Assembly: GCA_021816765.1 (NCBI GenBank)
Contig: JAKAXB010000004.1
Coordinates: forward strand, 1-64,000
Length of the DNA stretch: 64,000 bases
Reading direction: 5' to 3'
Source: Natronospirales bacterium
GTDB taxonomy: Bacteria; Pseudomonadota; Gammaproteobacteria; Natronospirales; REEB76
Both the position numbers and the translations under genes were made by a program. The notes under the pieces were generated by a model, which was given only the letters and a program-made list of their open reading frames with translations, made no database searches and was not told the origin of the DNA. Position 1 is the stretch's first letter. Each line of letters starts with the position of its first letter. Positions 46,664-55,903 of this stretch are shown here, one piece after another.

Positions 46664-46677
46664 TCATTCTCATTAAC
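46659..46677. promoter_or_regulatory. Fur box
   Basis: The 19 bases at 46677-46659 on the minus strand match 13 of 19 positions of the Fur consensus, including the central AATGAGAATGATT core. The site overlaps the -35 element, so Fur with ferrous iron should repress the operon. The next 245 bases (46681-46925) show nothing I can support. Confidence 0.75.
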
Positions 46678-46925
46678 ATTTCAGACCCCCCCTGCCTTGC
46701 TGCCGGACAGCGCCGGCCCCTTCGATTGCCTGCTGGCGGAAGCGCATCGGCTTATCGGTTACCTGCGGATCCAGCAGGGGATTGGGCACAAACCTTGGTA
46801 CGCGCAACTATTGTGCTTGAAGCCGGGAGACTGGTTGCGTGCCTCCGCTTTGAAGACTGCACCCAGAACATTGGCAACGGGTCTCCGGGCACAGATACCG
46901 GCTACACAAGCCGGTCCTCGAATTT

Positions 46926-47339
46926 CTAAAATGGTTTGACCACGACAAGAATTACTATGGCGATTAAAAGCAGGGAAGGAATTTCGTTGAACCAGCGATA
47001 GAAACGCGCGCTGAAATGATTTTGTGCGGTGCGAAAATCCCGCATGAGCTTGTAACAAAATAGGTGATAAAGAATCAGCAACGCCGCCAGCAGGAGCTTC
47101 ACCTGCAGCCACATGGGCATGGGTAGCCACCAGCCTGCCAGCAGCCACACACCGAAAACAATCGTGCCCATGGCGCCGATGCTCATGATGACAAATAGCC
47201 GCCGTTCCATGACCTCGAAACGCCGGCATCCGATCTCATCCGTGGCTTGCGCGTGGTACACAAATAACCGCGGAAGGTAAAACAACCCCGCGAACCAGGT
47301 CACCATGAAGATGATATGCAATGCCTTGATCCATAACAT
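46926..47339 (-). CDS. hemJ: protoporphyrinogen oxidase HemJ
   Basis: HemJ oxidises protoporphyrinogen IX to protoporphyrin IX, the penultimate step of haem synthesis in many bacteria without HemG or HemY. The 137-residue product has four membrane helices and the family blocks KALHIIFMVTWFAGLFYLPRLFVYHA in parts, the conserved His near residue 8, MERRLFVIM, and the C-terminal SARFYRWFNEIPSLLL. GGAGA lies eight bases before the ATG at 47339; the frame is open upstream without similarity. Confidence 0.93.
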   Translation of the reverse strand: MLWIKALHIIFMVTWFAGLFYLPRLFVYHAQATDEIGCRRFEVMERRLFVIMSIGAMGTIVFGVWLLAGWWLPMPMWLQVKLLLAALLILYHLFCYKLMRDFRTAQNHFSARFYRWFNEIPSLLLIAIVILVVVKPF

Positions 47340-47598
47340 ACAGTGAATCTCCGTGTGATCCGCCGCTTCCCTTGTGCGCCACACATGCCATAATTTCTTC
47401 GCATCAAGTGGCACCCGGATGAACGCCAGCGGGATTAGGGATATGGAAGACGTCAATTCCCATCCGCAGCCAGCAGGCTGCTTATCGTCAAATTGTATCA
47501 TTGCAGGGAGGGGTGATACCCCGCATCGGGGTGGTCTGCAACCCGGTCAACGCGTACCATTGGATCCCATTCCTGTCCTAAGTACGGATTCCGTGCCG

Positions 47599-48297
47599 AT
47601 GCCCCAGCTCGTGGTCAAGCATCACCAGCCACTTAAAGTGTGGCTTGCCGTTTCCATTGCGCTGATCGCCGCTGTCCTCCTCATCTGGCTGGCCTTTACC
47701 TATGGCGAAGCGCGTGCCGGCTATGACCGGTCGGCGGCGGCGAAACTGCAGGACAATTTTGTGCATCTGAGCCGGGGAAACGCACAATTGCGGGAGCAGG
47801 TCGAGGCATTGCAGCGTGAACGCGATGTGAATCATGCGGCGCGGCAGCAGGTGCAACAGAGTCTGGAGGCGTTGCAGGCCAGGTTGCTGCATGTGCAGGA
47901 AGAACTGGCGTTTTACAAGGGCATTGTCTCGCCCGCTCGCGGTGAGGAGGGTATTCGCGCACAGAGCCTTGAATTCACAGGTGGCGGCGCCCCACGGCTG
48001 TATCATTATCATCTGGTGCTGGTCCAGGCGCGCACCAGAGAACTTGAGGTCTCCGGCAGCGTAGATATGAGGATATATGGAGCGGAACAGGGCAAGCCGG
48101 TGATTCTTGACGCACACACCATCGCCCCAAAAGGCGCTGCGCCACTGACGTTCGCGTTCCAGTATTTCGAGGATCTGGAGGGGGATGTGATTTTTCCTGA
48201 TGGCTTCCAGCCGGGCAGGGTAAAAGTAACGCTGATGGAAAACGGTAACGCGCCGGTCCAACAGAATTTTGAATGGCAGAAAATCATCAGCAATTAG
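47599..48297 (+). CDS. DUF6776 membrane-anchored coiled-coil protein
   Basis: The 232-residue protein has one N-terminal helix (VWLAVSIALIAAVLLIWLAF), a coiled coil (about 55-120, with QLREQVEALQRERDV and VQQSLEALQARLLHVQEEL), and a C-terminal beta domain (YHYHLVLVQ, PLTFAFQYFEDLEGDVIFP). The family, DUF6776, occurs next to bactofilin in many Gammaproteobacteria; function unknown. The start could also be GTG 47593; neither has a strong ribosome site. It is followed by bactofilin 16 bases on. Confidence 0.75.
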   Translation: MPQLVVKHHQPLKVWLAVSIALIAAVLLIWLAFTYGEARAGYDRSAAAKLQDNFVHLSRGNAQLREQVEALQRERDVNHAARQQVQQSLEALQARLLHVQEELAFYKGIVSPARGEEGIRAQSLEFTGGGAPRLYHYHLVLVQARTRELEVSGSVDMRIYGAEQGKPVILDAHTIAPKGAAPLTFAFQYFEDLEGDVIFPDGFQPGRVKVTLMENGNAPVQQNFEWQKIISN

Positions 48298-48313
48298 TCA
48301 GGAGGTGAGGCAG

Positions 48314-48754
48314 ATGTTTACCGGCAAGAAACAAGGGTCCGCAGCGCGCATTGATACGCTGGTCGGGCGCAACACTGAAATTACCGGCGATCTGAGTTTT
48401 AGCGGGGGACTGCATGTGGACGGCACCATCCGCGGCAACGTGAACGCCAGAAACGGCTCCGAATCCATGCTCAGCCTGAGCCAACACGGTGTCATCAAGG
48501 GCGAAGTGCATGTCCCGCACGTGACGATCAACGGCATCGTGGAAGGCGATGTCTATGCGGAGCAGCGCCTTGAACTGGGCGCTGAAGCCCGGATTACAGG
48601 GGATGTGCACTACAATCTTATTGAGATGACGGTGGGTGCTACCGTGGACGGCAAGATGGTGCACAAACCCGCCGGGCCGGTGCTGGCCCTGAGCCACCAG
48701 AAGCCTGATGAGGACGCCGCCCCTGCCGGCGGCGGAGAGATGGGGCATGACTGA
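48314..48754 (+). CDS. bactofilin
   Basis: Bactofilins are small cytoskeletal proteins that form nucleotide-free filaments and help place cell-wall enzymes. The 146-residue product has the right-handed beta-helix core with hydrophobic repeats (LVGRNTEITGDLSFSGGLHV, GTIRGNV, GVIKGEVHVPHVTINGIVEG, ARITGDVHYNLIEM) between short polar tails. GGAGGTGAGG lies just before the ATG. An M23 endopeptidase lies two genes away, a combination known in other bactofilin systems. Confidence 0.92.
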   Translation: MFTGKKQGSAARIDTLVGRNTEITGDLSFSGGLHVDGTIRGNVNARNGSESMLSLSQHGVIKGEVHVPHVTINGIVEGDVYAEQRLELGAEARITGDVHYNLIEMTVGATVDGKMVHKPAGPVLALSHQKPDEDAAPAGGGEMGHD

Positions 48755-48800
48755 GATATAATGCTGACATTGGTTTACGACCGGAAAGTAGCTGGATATT

Positions 48801-49148
48801 ATGGAAATACAATTGCAGAATTCATCACTTATTTTCACCAGTGCCGCCGCGCGCAAGGTGAAGCAGTTGATCCAGGAGGAGGCGAATCCCGCGCTCAAAC
48901 TGCGGGTGTTCGTCAGCGGCGGCGGCTGCTCGGGATTCCAGTATGGCTTCACCTTTGACGAGAAGGTGGAAGAGGGTGATACCCAGGTGCAGAATGAAGG
49001 CGTCATTCTGCTGGTGGATCCCATGAGTTACCAGTATCTGGCCGGAGCGGAGATTGATTACACCGAGGGTCTCGAGGGTGCGCAATTCGTGATCCGCAAC
49101 CCCAACGCCACCAGCACCTGCGGCTGCGGCTCTTCATTCAGTACTTGA
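48801..49148 (+). CDS. erpA: iron-sulfur cluster insertion protein ErpA
   Basis: ErpA is an A-type carrier that hands clusters to target proteins such as IspG. The 115-residue protein has the three conserved cysteines: one in [13 protein letters not shown] and two in the C-terminal CGCGSSF. It comes 46 bases after the bactofilin gene and is followed by a hairpin terminator. Confidence 0.95.
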   Translation: MEIQLQNSSLIFTSAAARKVKQLIQEEANPALKLRVFVSGGGCSGFQYGFTFDEKVEEGDTQVQNEGVILLVDPMSYQYLAGAEIDYTEGLEGAQFVIRNPNATSTCGCGSSFST

Positions 49149-49171
49149 TCAGGAAGGATGCGGACATGAAC

Positions 49172-49195
49172 GGGCGCTGCGGCGCCCATTTTCGT
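49172..49195 (+). terminator. terminator after erpA
   Basis: GGGCGC (49172-49177) and GCGCCC (49182-49187) form a stem with a four-base loop, followed by ATTTTCGTTT. It lies between convergent erpA and anmK. Confidence 0.6.
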
Positions 49196-50302
49196 TTACG
49201 CGGAATAAATGGCGCCCAGCACAGCCGGCCGGCGCGCGCCGGTCACAGCGGGCAGATTACCGGGTCGGCCGGCAAGCGTCTCCCGGGCGAGCCAGGCGAA
49301 CGCGGCGGCTTCCACCCAGTCGGGATGGATACCGAAGTCTTCCGTGGTGGTGATTATGCGCTGCGGCAGGTCGGCGGCAAGGCGTTTGAGCAGATGCGCG
49401 TTGTGCGCCCCACCGCCGCACAGCAGCACGCGGGCGGCATGCGGCGCATGACTGGCGATGGCGTTGGCGATGGAATAAGCCGTCAGTTCACAGAGTGTCG
49501 CCATGACATCCGCAGGTGCCAGATTCCGCCCGCGGAGTTTTTCAGCCAGCCACACTTCACCGAAATGCTCGCGACCGGTGCTTTTCGGCGGCCGCCGCTG
49601 AAAATATTCGTCTGCAAGCAACGCTTGCAGCAGTGCCGCGTTCACAGTGCCCGATGCCGCGAATGCGCCGTTTTCATCATGCGATTGTTGCAGGTACGCG
49701 CGGCTCCAGGCATCCATGAGCAGGTTGCCCGGGCCGGTGTCGAAACCGCTCACCCTCCCGCGTTCTGTAGGCAGCAGGGTCACATTGGCGATGCCGCCGA
49801 TGTTCACTACTACGCGCGCTTCCTTGTGGTCCGCGAACATAGCGTTGTGGAAGGCGGGTACCAGCGGCGCGCCCTGGCCACCCAGCGCCACGTCACGACG
49901 GCGAAAATCAGCCACCGTGGCAATACCGGTGCGGGCGGCAATGACATTGGGGTCTGCGATCTGCAGAGTGAACGGATATTGGCCGGCCGGCCGGTGACGT
50001 ACGGTCTGGCCGTGACTGCCAATGGCACCGATGTCGGTGCGAGACAGCCTGGTCTTTGCGAGTACGGCAAGCGCCGCTTCCGCAAATAATTCACCCAGCG
50101 CGTTGTCAAGCGCACCGAGCTGGTCTATGGCATCACCGGCATATTTGCCGCCGGCAAAGTCCAGCAGTCCCTTGCGCACTGTCTGCGGATAAGGCAGGAA
50201 ATGGGTGCTGAGCAGACGCGCTACGGAGGTGAATTCCAGCAACGCGGCATCCACTCCATCCGTGCTGGTGCCTGACATGAGGCCGATGAAGCAGTCACTC
50301 AT
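49196..50302 (-). CDS. anmK: anhydro-N-acetylmuramic acid kinase AnmK
   Basis: AnmK opens the 1,6-anhydro ring of anhydro-MurNAc and phosphorylates it, a step of murein recycling. The 368-residue protein has the start motif FIGLMSGTSTDGVDAALLEF in two parts, the catalytic Asp in IGAIGSHGQTVRHRP region context, GVDT-type GFDTGPGNLLMDAW and the C-terminal GGGAHNAHLL. AmpG, which imports the substrate precursor, is encoded at 58.3 kb. Confidence 0.95.
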   Translation of the reverse strand: MSDCFIGLMSGTSTDGVDAALLEFTSVARLLSTHFLPYPQTVRKGLLDFAGGKYAGDAIDQLGALDNALGELFAEAALAVLAKTRLSRTDIGAIGSHGQTVRHRPAGQYPFTLQIADPNVIAARTGIATVADFRRRDVALGGQGAPLVPAFHNAMFADHKEARVVVNIGGIANVTLLPTERGRVSGFDTGPGNLLMDAWSRAYLQQSHDENGAFAASGTVNAALLQALLADEYFQRRPPKSTGREHFGEVWLAEKLRGRNLAPADVMATLCELTAYSIANAIASHAPHAARVLLCGGGAHNAHLLKRLAADLPQRIITTTEDFGIHPDWVEAAAFAWLARETLAGRPGNLPAVTGARRPAVLGAIYSA

Positions 50303-50326
50303 GCTGGAATCACCGCATGCTCATGC

Positions 50327-51829
50327 TCAGTGGGCGGTGGTGACGATGCCGGTTCCAGTACCGCTGCCGCCGTTCCCGGCGACGCGGACTTCACCGCCGT
50401 TGTTCAGTTCCGCCAGCAGCGTGCCCAACGTGTGGTCAAATTCTGGCCGATACCTCGCCAATACAGGGTGGGCGCTCGGCAATTGTACCGTTCGCGGATT
50501 GCGCGGAATGCCGTCCACGCGTATCTCAAAATGCAGATGTGGGCCGGTCGCTTCTCCCGACATGCCCACGTAGCCGATAACCTCGTCCTGGGTCACGCGA
50601 CTGCCCGCATGCAGGTCGCGGCGGAAATGCGACATATGGGCATACAAAGTGCTGTAGCCTCCGCCATGCTTGATGATGACACAACGGCCGTAGCCCTCTT
50701 CGCGGCCGAGAAACACAATGCGGCCATCACCCGCCGCCTTGATGGGTGTGCCCGTGGGCGCGGCATAATCCACCCCGTAATGGGGGCGAATGATGTGCAA
50801 CACCGGGTTCATGCGGTGCAGGCTGAAACCCGAGCTGATGCGTGTGTAGTTGAGCGGTGCGCGCAGCAGCGTTTTGCGCAGGCTGCGTCCATCCGGCGTG
50901 TAGTAATCAGTATGGCCCGAGGGGTCGGTGAAACGCACAATGCGGTACGTCCTGCCGCGGGCGGTAAACTCGGCCGCCAGAATCGGACCGTCGGTAGCCG
51001 GCTGTCCCTGGCGGTGAATTTTCTGGTAAAGCACCGCGAACGAGTCGCCGTTGCGGATATCGCGGGCAAAATCAATATCCCAGCCAAACAGATGGATCAG
51101 CTGCATGGTGACGGAATCGGGGAGCCCGGCGCCGGTGGCAGCATCGAACAGCGTGTGCTTGATGACAGCGTGGGCATAAGCGATACTGGCCTCAACCGGA
51201 ATGCCGGTAACACCGACCCTGAAGCCGCTGCTCCCCCGTTCCACGTCAAGCCTGTGTACGTCATCCAACTGCATTTGCAGGCTGAGTATCCGGCCATTGT
51301 CGGCATGTGCGACGGTGATGCTTTCGCCGGGACGGATATGCTGCAAATGCGCGGCATCACTGCCCAATGCCAGAATTGCATGCAGATCTGCGGCGCTGAG
51401 AGCGTTGCGTGCAAACAATTTTGCCAGACTGTCGCCACGGCGTACCGTGAGCCGCACAATTTCCGGGTGCGGTGCAGTAGCGCCTGGTGCAAGTGGGGCG
51501 GCAGCCGACGTATCAGCGTGGGAAGCCGGAGCCGGAGTCGCGACCATGCCGGGGGCGACGGCAGAGCGTACCGCCAAGCTGGCACCCGATGCGGGTGTCA
51601 GTACCGCTTCACGAATGCCGTAACCACTGCCGGCAGCGAAGGTACCGAAAAACTGGAAGGCAGCGGCCCCCGCAGTGCTGAGCGCCAGCAGCAGCCAGAA
51701 GCGGTAGCGAACACGCGGTGCCGCAGGCACGTTGTGAACGTACGCTTCCCCGCTTGGCTTATAATCCACCTTGAGCTGGCTTTTGGGTTCGGTCACATGC
51801 CGGTCCGGCTGCAAAAAGCCGCTAAACAC
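50327..51829 (-). CDS. mepM: M23 family peptidoglycan endopeptidase with OapA/LysM-like region
   Basis: The 500-residue protein resembles MepM/NlpD-type D,D-endopeptidases. It has one N-terminal membrane anchor ([20 protein letters not shown]), an Ala/Pro-rich linker, a LysM/OapA-like region ([20 protein letters not shown], in parts), and a C-terminal LytM domain with [20 protein letters not shown] (metal His and Asp) and [10 protein letters not shown]. So it should cut crosslinks in the cell wall. The start is a GTG at 51829; GTG 51793 is an alternative. It is divergent from tyrS. Confidence 0.93.
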   Translation of the reverse strand: MFSGFLQPDRHVTEPKSQLKVDYKPSGEAYVHNVPAAPRVRYRFWLLLALSTAGAAAFQFFGTFAAGSGYGIREAVLTPASGASLAVRSAVAPGMVATPAPASHADTSAAAPLAPGATAPHPEIVRLTVRRGDSLAKLFARNALSAADLHAILALGSDAAHLQHIRPGESITVAHADNGRILSLQMQLDDVHRLDVERGSSGFRVGVTGIPVEASIAYAHAVIKHTLFDAATGAGLPDSVTMQLIHLFGWDIDFARDIRNGDSFAVLYQKIHRQGQPATDGPILAAEFTARGRTYRIVRFTDPSGHTDYYTPDGRSLRKTLLRAPLNYTRISSGFSLHRMNPVLHIIRPHYGVDYAAPTGTPIKAAGDGRIVFLGREEGYGRCVIIKHGGGYSTLYAHMSHFRRDLHAGSRVTQDEVIGYVGMSGEATGPHLHFEIRVDGIPRNPRTVQLPSAHPVLARYRPEFDHTLGTLLAELNNGGEVRVAGNGGSGTGTGIVTTAH

Positions 51830-51939
51830 TAGCTTGCCCGGCTGCGGGGGTCAACCCTAAACCCATGCCAAATCATGGGGATAAGCATAAAAGCTGCTTA
51901 CGCCTTAAGCTTGGTACGGCCATTATCAGGAGTGCTGGC

Positions 51940-53145
51940 ATGCCGACGCCCGCTGAAGCACTGGCGGAACTCCGCCGGGGCGCCGACGAAATCCTGCTGG
52001 AAGCCGAGCTGGCTGAACGCCTCCAAGCCGGCCGGCCGCTGCGCGTCAAAGCCGGCTTCGACCCCACCGCCCCGGATCTGCATCTGGGCCACACTGTGCT
52101 CATCAACAAGCTGCGCCAGTTCCAGCAGCTGGGCCATCAGGCGATTTTCCTTATCGGCGACTTCACCGGCATGATCGGCGATCCCAGCGGCAAAAACGCG
52201 GCGCGCAAACCACTCACGCCGGAAGAGATTGGCCAGAACGCCCGGACCTACAAAGAGCAAATCTTCAAGATCCTCGATCCTGACAAGACCCGTGTTGAAT
52301 TCAATTCCCGCTGGATGGAAGAACTTGGTGCCGCCGGACTGGTACAACTGGCCGCCAAACACACGGTGGCGCGCATGCTGGAGCGGGACGATTTCAGCAA
52401 GCGCTTCCGCGCCGGTCAGCCCATCGCCATCCACGAGTTTCTGTATCCGCTCGCCCAGGGTTACGATTCGGTGGCGCTCAAGGCGGACGTGGAGCTGGGC
52501 GGCACCGACCAGAAATTCAACTTGCTGGTGGGACGGCAGTTGCAGGAAGCCTACGGTCAGAAGCCCCAGGTGATCCTTACCATGCCCCTGCTCGAGGGGC
52601 TGGATGGCGTGCAGAAGATGTCCAAGTCCCTTGGCAACTACATCGGCATTACCGAGCCGCCCAATGAGATGTTCGGCAAACTCATGTCCGTTTCCGACGA
52701 CCTGATGTGGCGCTATTTCGAGTTGCTCAGCCTTCGCCCATGGAAGGAAGTTATGCGCTTCAAGATGGATGTGGACGTTGGCGCCAACCCGCGCGATATC
52801 AAGTTCCTGCTGGCGGAAGAGATCGTGATGCGTTTCCACAACCCGGCCGCTGCGCGCGCTGCACATGCGGACTTCATTGCACGTTTCCAGAAGGGCGTGC
52901 TGCCCGAAGATATGCCCGAGCATCAGATTCCTACCGACGGCAAGGATCTACCGCTGGTGCAACTTCTCAAACAGTGCAACCTCACGGCAAGTGTGTCCGA
53001 AGCCAGCCGCATGCTGGGGCAGGGCGGCGTACGCGTGGACGGCGAGAAAGTCTCCGACCGCGGGCTGAAACTCGCGGCCGGCAAGTCTTATGTATTGCAG
53101 GTGGGTAAGCGCAAGTTCGCGCGTGTACGCCTGATAGGGAATTGA
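51940..53145 (+). CDS. tyrS: tyrosyl-tRNA synthetase
   Basis: TyrS attaches tyrosine to its tRNA. The 401-residue protein has the class I signatures HLGH at 48-51 and [11 protein letters not shown], a tyrosine-recognition region [22 protein letters not shown] in parts, and a C-terminal S4 RNA-binding domain ([20 protein letters not shown]). It belongs to the longer bacterial type. ATG 51940 has AGGAG about eight bases upstream; the open frame further upstream is not supported. Confidence 0.96.
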   Translation: MPTPAEALAELRRGADEILLEAELAERLQAGRPLRVKAGFDPTAPDLHLGHTVLINKLRQFQQLGHQAIFLIGDFTGMIGDPSGKNAARKPLTPEEIGQNARTYKEQIFKILDPDKTRVEFNSRWMEELGAAGLVQLAAKHTVARMLERDDFSKRFRAGQPIAIHEFLYPLAQGYDSVALKADVELGGTDQKFNLLVGRQLQEAYGQKPQVILTMPLLEGLDGVQKMSKSLGNYIGITEPPNEMFGKLMSVSDDLMWRYFELLSLRPWKEVMRFKMDVDVGANPRDIKFLLAEEIVMRFHNPAAARAAHADFIARFQKGVLPEDMPEHQIPTDGKDLPLVQLLKQCNLTASVSEASRMLGQGGVRVDGEKVSDRGLKLAAGKSYVLQVGKRKFARVRLIGN

Positions 53146-53457
53146 AGGGTCCCGGTCCCTGCCCGCATTTCTACAGTCTGAAATCCGGGTGGTGCGGCTT
53201 GGGATTGCGCGTTTTTGCCCACTGGGCGTTTGAAACAGGAAATGAGATTGAGCGACTAGAAAGGGGGTTGCTCCCGCAACGTGGTGCGGGCTGGCCACCT
53301 TTCACCTTTTGCCACGGGTTCCCCGCTATGCAGCGTCATGGGATACGTGGTTCCCGCCGGCAGACAGTTGAAGTGGCACAAGGCCATGCGCGGCCAGCCG
53401 GCGATTTTCATCTTGAGCTGGATATAGTTGTTGTTAAAAAATAAAGTCATATACTGA
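53146..53457. other. intergenic stretch without a supported gene
   Basis: I see no recognisable gene here. A minus-strand frame from about 53433 (MKIAGWPRMALCHFN...) is open for 60 or so codons but has no family match I know. The end of the stretch (about 53430-53460) is AT-rich, unlike the surrounding sequence. Confidence 0.4.
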
Positions 53458-53472
53458 AAAACAAAGTTGTAT
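53458..53472. repeat. 15-base repeat, inverted copy
   Basis: AAAACAAAGTTGTAT here is the exact reverse complement of 53971-53985; a further copy with one mismatch lies at 54038-54052. The three copies flank the frameshifted gene at 53624. Confidence 0.7.
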
Positions 53473-53623
53473 CTCCAACAATTATCAGCAGGCAGCCGCG
53501 AGTCGGGCAAACCGGAATCCCTGTGGAACCCTTTGCTATGGCTGGCTTCCAGCCGGACTGGCTTTCCTCCCGTACGGTGCTATCTTCATGTTAGGAATGT
53601 AGTTCTATTCAGGGAGTGTTGCC

Positions 53624-54006
53624 ATGAAAATCTCCACCTTCACCAACCTTGCCGGGTTCTTCTGCCTGAGTCTGCTAGTTGTCCTGCCTACCACGGTCTC
53701 GGCCGCTACGGGTCCCACGCATCCAATCCCGCCTTGCAGCCGGTAATTCAACTCGGCAAAGTCACAGTGCGGGGTGAGAAACAAATTATCGAAACCCCGC
53801 AGGCCATCAAGATTGCACTGAATCAACCGAATTCCACCAATCCCAAGCTCGCCAACGTGGTGGTCTGCCGTATTCGCAGCAAGATGGGCAGCCACAAGGT
53901 AACTGGGTCTTGGGATACCGCTTTATTGGGTGATGAAGACACCGGTTGGGTGGCGGGATGCCCCCCGAGGATACAACTTTGTTTTACCGGTGTAGGGATG
54001 CAGTGA
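53624..54006 (+). pseudogene. frameshifted gene for a small secreted protein
   Basis: An ATG at 53624 with GGGAG upstream opens a signal peptide (MKISTFTNLAGFFCLSLLV... ending SAA) but the frame stops at 53746 after 40 codons. From about 53735 a second frame continues to 54006 with PVIQLGKVTVRGEKQII, LANVVVCRIRSKMGSHKV. The cysteine-RxxxxGSH pattern occurs in small secreted proteins of gammaproteobacteria. Joining the two frames needs one shift near 53720-53745. The true C-terminus is uncertain. This may be a real mutation or a sequencing error. Confidence 0.6.
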
Positions 54007-54052
54007 CAACAGATCAATGAGTTGCGTGCGTTTCAGGATACAACTTTATTTT
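53971..54052. repeat. two direct copies of a 15-base repeat
   Basis: ATACAACTTTGTTTT (53971-53985) and ATACAACTTTATTTT (54038-54052) are direct copies with one difference. Both are inverted relative to 53458-53472. This could be the end of a small mobile element. Confidence 0.65.
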
Positions 54053-54138
54053 GTGTCTACATATAGTGGGTCTCGCCGCCTTCTTGGTTCGCCTGCATCT
54101 CTGGAGTAACCTGTACCTCCATTTTTTGAGGCTGTGGC

Positions 54139-55332
54139 ATGGATTTTCGCGGCAAGCACATCCTGCTGGGCGTCAGCGGCGGCATTAGTGTGTATAAGAG
54201 CCCGGAGCTGGTACGCCGCATGCGGGAAGCGGGTGCCGAGGTGCAGGTGGTGATGACCAAAGGCGCGCAGCAGTTCGTCACGCCGCTTACCTTTCAGGCA
54301 GTGTCCGGTCATGCGGTGCGTACGGAACTCTGGGATACCGCCGCCGAATTTGCCATGGGCCACATTGAGCTTGCCCGCTGGGCGCAACTGGTACTGGTAG
54401 CGCCGGCTACCGCCGATTTCATGGCGCGTCTCACTCACGGTCTTGCCGATGACCTGCTTACCACCCTGTGTCTTGCTACGGAAGCACCTGTCGTGCTGGC
54501 ACCGGCCATGAACCGGGTTATGTGGGAGAACGCGGCCACGCAGGAGAATGTGGGTCGCCTCATGGATCGCGGTGTGCGTTTGCTGGGCCCGGTGGAAGGT
54601 GAACTTGCGGAAGGCGAGGTGGGCATGGGCCGCATGCTGGAGCCCACGGAGATCATCGCCATGCTGCGGGGTGAGGACAACGTGCCATTAAAGGGCGTAC
54701 GCATGTTGGTGACCGCGGGCCCAACGCGTGAACCCATTGATCCGGTGCGTTATGTGAGCAATCGCAGTTCCGGCAAGATGGGGTTTGCCGTAGCCCGTGC
54801 CGCCGCCGAAGCGGGTGCCGGGGTTACGCTGATAAGCGGCCCGGTGCATCTCGCCACGCCGAAGGGGGTGCAGCGTGTGCAGGTGGAGACCGCGGCCGAG
54901 ATGCACACAGTGGTCATGCGCGAAGTGGCGCAGACCGATATCTTCGTCGCCGCTGCGGCAGTCGCTGATTATGCGCCTGTGGAGATTGCCCAAGAAAAAA
55001 TCAAGAAGCGCAATGACAATCTGGAGTTGAAACTGACAAAAACCCCGGACATTCTGCTGCAGGTGGCGGCGCGGGTTCCGCGGCCTTTCACCGTGGGATT
55101 TGCCGCGGAAACGGAAAAACTCGAGGCTCATGCCAGGGAAAAGCTGGAAAAGAAGCAGCTCGATATGGTGGCTGCCAACTGGGTGGGGAACGGCCGTGGT
55201 TTTGACCGGGATGACAATGCGCTTGCGGTCTACTGGAAGGACGGCGCTGCAGAACTTGGCAACGCACCCAAGATTGAGCTGGCGCGGCGGCTCATCCGCC
55301 TCGTCGCCGAACAGTATTCACGTCACCGTTAA
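54139..55332 (+). CDS. coaBC: bifunctional PPC synthetase/decarboxylase CoaBC, Cys158 replaced
   Basis: CoaBC makes 4'-phosphopantothenoylcysteine (CoaB) and decarboxylates it with FMN (CoaC). The 397-residue protein has CoaC features: GVSGGISVYKSPELV, His75 in FAMGHIE and Asn125 in PAMNRVMW. The third catalytic residue differs: position 158 is Glu (GELAEGEVGMGRM) where E. coli has the essential Cys158. The CoaB half includes TAGPTREPIDPVRYVSNRSSGKMG in parts and a lysine in DNLELKLTKTPDIL. GAGG precedes the ATG. dut follows, as usual. Confidence 0.93.
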   Translation: MDFRGKHILLGVSGGISVYKSPELVRRMREAGAEVQVVMTKGAQQFVTPLTFQAVSGHAVRTELWDTAAEFAMGHIELARWAQLVLVAPATADFMARLTHGLADDLLTTLCLATEAPVVLAPAMNRVMWENAATQENVGRLMDRGVRLLGPVEGELAEGEVGMGRMLEPTEIIAMLRGEDNVPLKGVRMLVTAGPTREPIDPVRYVSNRSSGKMGFAVARAAAEAGAGVTLISGPVHLATPKGVQRVQVETAAEMHTVVMREVAQTDIFVAAAAVADYAPVEIAQEKIKKRNDNLELKLTKTPDILLQVAARVPRPFTVGFAAETEKLEAHAREKLEKKQLDMVAANWVGNGRGFDRDDNALAVYWKDGAAELGNAPKIELARRLIRLVAEQYSRHR

Positions 55333-55377
55333 TCACCATTTCAATTTTCTGTAACCCCACTGCCTGGATGGGTTCTC

Positions 55378-55833
55378 ATGCACCTGATTAAAGTGAAAAT
55401 TCTGGATGCGCGTATCGGCAAGGAATTCCCTTTGCCCCGATATGCCACAGCGGGTTCCGCCGGCATGGATGTGCGTGCCTGTCTCACCGAGCCACTGGTA
55501 CTCAAGCCCGGCGATGCGGCCCTGGTTGCATCAGGTATCGCCATCCATATTGGTGATCCCGGCCATGCGGCCATGCTGCTGCCGCGTTCGGGACTCGGCC
55601 ACAAGCACGGCATCGTGCTTGGCAATCTCGTGGGCCTGATTGATTCCGACTACCAGGGGGAAGTCATGGTTTCCTGCTGGAACCGCGGTGACACACCCTT
55701 TACCATCCAGCCGGGTGAACGCATCGCGCAGATGATCATCGTGCCGGTGGTACAGGCGCAGTTTGAGATTGTCAACGAGTTTACCGGGAGCGCACGCGGT
55801 GCGGGTGGATTTGGCCATTCGGGACGTGACTAG
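55378..55833 (+). CDS. dut: dUTP diphosphatase
   Basis: Dut converts dUTP to dUMP and keeps uracil out of DNA. The 151-residue trimeric dUTPase has all five motifs: [50 protein letters not shown] and the C-terminal [11 protein letters not shown] that closes the active site. It follows coaBC after 45 bases. Confidence 0.97.
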   Translation: MHLIKVKILDARIGKEFPLPRYATAGSAGMDVRACLTEPLVLKPGDAALVASGIAIHIGDPGHAAMLLPRSGLGHKHGIVLGNLVGLIDSDYQGEVMVSCWNRGDTPFTIQPGERIAQMIIVPVVQAQFEIVNEFTGSARGAGGFGHSGRD

Positions 55834-55903
55834 CAGGTCATTTCCCGGCTTACCAGCAGCAAAACGCCTCTTTCCATGGGCGCATCTGCGCCACGACTAA
55901 AGC

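Noticed and set aside
46697..46939. An 80-codon plus-strand frame between the Fur box and hemJ
   Set aside because: No family match, no ribosome site, and no helix or signal pattern; it also runs into the hemJ 3' end.
50330..51832. A 500-codon open frame on the plus strand opposite the M23 endopeptidase gene
   Set aside because: It mirrors the real gene almost base for base, has no family features, and results from GC-rich codon use in the opposite strand.
53256..53510. An 84-codon minus-strand frame after tyrS
   Set aside because: It crosses the inverted repeat and an AT-rich stretch and has no recognisable domain or ribosome site.
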